Positions 3,864 through 5,019 of a stretch of DNA of 5,019 bases are shown here, piece after piece; the stretch's first letter is position 1, and each line of letters begins with the position of its first letter. Source of the stretch: CAZSPT01 sp964608895 (GTDB lineage Bacteria > Patescibacteriota > Patescibacteriia > 2-01-FULL-39-33); contig CAZSPT010000042.1 in assembly GCA_964608895.1 (NCBI GenBank), positions 1 to 5,019 of the forward strand. The letters run 5' to 3'. The notes under the pieces are model-generated. The model saw only the letters and a program-made list of their open reading frames with translations, ran no database searches and was not told the origin of the DNA. Both the position numbers and the translations under genes were made by a program.

Positions 3864-4913
3864 ATGGACAAGGAGAAGAATCTTACTATCAATATCTCCT
3901 CGCTTACTCTGCTAAAAGTTCTGCTGGTAATTTTGGCGGTATTTTTTTTGTTTTATATTCGGGAAGTTGTTTTGATTTTGTTTGTGGCGATAATTCTCGG
4001 TTCGGCTTTTGCCCCCTGGGTTAATTGGCTTGGGAAATACAAGATTCCCCGCTCCGTTAGTATTTTGTTTATTTATTTGGTAATGATTCTCGCTTTGGCG
4101 GGAATAACTTATTTGATTATACCACCGATTGTCGTTGAGGTTAATCAAATTTCCAAGGATTTTCCTTTTTATTGGGAAGAAATTATTCAAGGAGTTGAAA
4201 ATTTTCAAAACTATTCCGACTCTCGGGGCTGGAACGCCAATATTGAACAGTCTTTGGATTCACTTCGGTCTAATCTCGGAACCGCCGCCACCGGAATTTT
4301 TAATACGGTTTCTTCTTTTTTCGGAGGAATAATCTCTTTCTTTCTTATCTTAGTGATTACTTTTTATTTAACGGTTGAAGATCAGGCGGTTAAAAGAATG
4401 AGTCGGGCTTTCATTCCGGCGAAGTTCCAACCCTACCTTAACCATCTGTTTAATCGGATGCAGGAAAAGATTGGCTATTGGCTTCGGGGTCAGCTCCTTT
4501 TGTCTTTGATAATTTTTTTGTTTTGTTGGATCGGTTTGATGGTTTTGGGAGTAAAGTACGCTTTGGTCCTGGCTTTATTCGCCGGAATTACCGAGCTTAT
4601 TCCCTATCTCGGCCCATTTATTGGAGCAGTTCCGGCGGTTTTAATCGGATTTACTCAATCGCCGATGATTGCCGTCGGAGTGATCATCTTGTATACTATT
4701 ATTCAGTTTTTGGAAAATAACATTATTGTTCCAAAACTGATGCAAAAAGTGGTTGGACTTAATCCGGTTGTTACAATTGTCGCGATTATGGTTGGTTTCA
4801 AGTTAGCCGGAGTCCTCGGAATTATCTTAGCGGTTCCGGTGACAACCGCTTTGGGAGTGGCAATTGAGGATTTGATTAATTTTTCCCGGAAAAAAGAAGT
4901 TAAAGAAAACTGA
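3864..4913 (+). CDS. AI-2E family (UPF0118/PerM-type) membrane transporter
   Basis: A 349-residue polytopic inner-membrane protein, typical of the family's 330-370. Hydrophobic segments lie at about 15-50 (two helices), 65-90, 147-170, 210-230, 232-262, 266-285 and 302-332. A soluble stretch at about 92-145 (PPIVVEVNQISKDFPFYWEE) follows the third helix, as in the family. The C-terminal half holds the hallmarks: RGQLLL (208-213), ELIPYLGPFIGAVPA (244-258), QFLENNIIVPKLM (281-293), VVGLNPVV (296-303) and LAGVLGIILAVP (314-325). Members include TqsA, linked to autoinducer-2 export, and Na+/H+-antiporter-like proteins, so the substrate cannot be inferred. The start ATG sits 19 nt after the predicted transcription start of a consensus promoter, divergent from smpB. 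The stop is TGA. Confidence 0.95.
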   Translation: MDKEKNLTINISSLTLLKVLLVILAVFFLFYIREVVLILFVAIILGSAFAPWVNWLGKYKIPRSVSILFIYLVMILALAGITYLIIPPIVVEVNQISKDFPFYWEEIIQGVENFQNYSDSRGWNANIEQSLDSLRSNLGTAATGIFNTVSSFFGGIISFFLILVITFYLTVEDQAVKRMSRAFIPAKFQPYLNHLFNRMQEKIGYWLRGQLLLSLIIFLFCWIGLMVLGVKYALVLALFAGITELIPYLGPFIGAVPAVLIGFTQSPMIAVGVIILYTIIQFLENNIIVPKLMQKVVGLNPVVTIVAIMVGFKLAGVLGIILAVPVTTALGVAIEDLINFSRKKEVKEN

Positions 4914-4944
4914 AAAACTAAATTAAAAATAAAATAAATAATAA

Positions 4945-4967
4945 TTTTAGAAGCAATGCTTCTAAAA
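4945..4967. terminator. 10-bp hairpin in an AT-rich spacer, terminator-like only on the minus strand
   Basis: TTTTAGAAGC (4945-4954) pairs perfectly with GCTTCTAAAA (4958-4967) around loop AAT. On plus it is followed by AATTAAGGAG rather than a T-run, so it is a poor terminator for the upstream gene. On minus the hairpin runs into T-rich sequence (TTATTATTTATTTT), but no minus-strand gene is visible here. It ends 4 nt before the Shine-Dalgarno of the next gene and could shape its translation. The rest of 4914-4982 is almost pure A/T with nothing else recognised. Confidence 0.35.
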
Positions 4968-4971
4968 AATT

Positions 4972-4977
4972 AAGGAG
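4972..4977 (+). promoter_or_regulatory. Strong Shine-Dalgarno site AAGGAG
   Basis: AAGGAG lies 5 nt before the ATG at 4983 and fixes that start. It stands out because none of the six other visible starts in the window has a comparable site. Confidence 0.85.
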
Positions 4978-4982
4978 ACAAA

Positions 4983-5019
4983 ATGGCTTACAAAAAATCA
5001 AAACGAAGAATCTCTCAAG
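4983..5019 (+). CDS. 5' end of an unidentified basic protein, cut by window edge
   Basis: Only 12 codons are seen: MAYKKSKRRISQ. Six of the 12 residues are Lys or Arg (K4, K5, K7, R8, R9 plus S/T-rich surroundings make a strongly basic start), which suggests a nucleic-acid-binding or ribosomal protein, but the sequence is too short to assign. The strong Shine-Dalgarno site and the AT-rich upstream spacer, unlike the rest of the window, support a real gene and leave open a different origin from its neighbours. Confidence 0.7.
   Translation, partial: MAYKKSKRRISQ

Noticed and set aside
3755..3892. N-terminal extension of SmpB by 46 residues
   Set aside because: SmpB length and motifs fit a start at 3754, and the extension runs back through a consensus promoter of the divergent gene.
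3912..4208. Minus-strand open frame of 98 codons, and plus-strand frames at 4129-4332 and 4478-4720
   Set aside because: They are antisense or shifted readings of the AI-2E-family gene, with no family features of their own.

Overview
The window looks like a piece of chromosome from a streamlined bacterium, most likely a member of the Candidate Phyla Radiation (Patescibacteria, Parcubacteria-like). This is an inference from very tight gene packing, short forms of conserved translation proteins, a bL35 of the type seen in that group, a 65-residue cold-shock protein beginning MQG, and a general lack of Shine-Dalgarno sites. UGA is used as a stop (smpB and the AI-2E-family gene end in it), so the standard bacterial code fits.

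Left part, plus strand (1-1747): the 3' three quarters of lgt (prolipoprotein diacylglyceryl transferase), a tRNA-Asp(GUC) with its own promoter overlapping the lgt stop, an apparently empty spacer, then a promoter and a roughly 157-nt leader with two adjacent hairpins in front of a small cold-shock-domain gene. That gene ends at a perfect 17-bp hairpin. Across and beyond the hairpin runs a small zinc-ribbon reading frame with no ATG. Two tandem hairpin terminators end this side; the second also suits transcripts arriving from the right.

Middle, minus strand (1777-3754, read right to left): smpB, ssrA (tmRNA), infC, rpmI, rplT. It joins the ribosome-rescue pair (SmpB and tmRNA) to the classic IF3-bL35-bL20 operon. 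The tmRNA was found from its 5' GAUUCGAUGG signature, its closing acceptor stem with encoded CCA, pseudoknot 1, and a tag frame with its stop in a hairpin loop. Its first 13 nt are also the last codons of smpB, and its 3' end lies only 16 nt before the infC ATG.

Right part, plus strand (3809-5019): a consensus promoter, divergent from smpB, drives an AI-2E-family membrane protein of 349 residues. An AT-rich spacer with a hairpin follows, then the first 12 codons of a basic protein with the only strong Shine-Dalgarno site in the window.

The most notable points are the smpB/ssrA overlap, the 22-residue tmRNA tag ending in APAFA instead of ALAA, a non-canonical tmRNA T-loop, the structured cold-shock leader, and the ATG-less zinc-ribbon frame behind the cold-shock gene. 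No mobile element, CRISPR array or defence system is visible.
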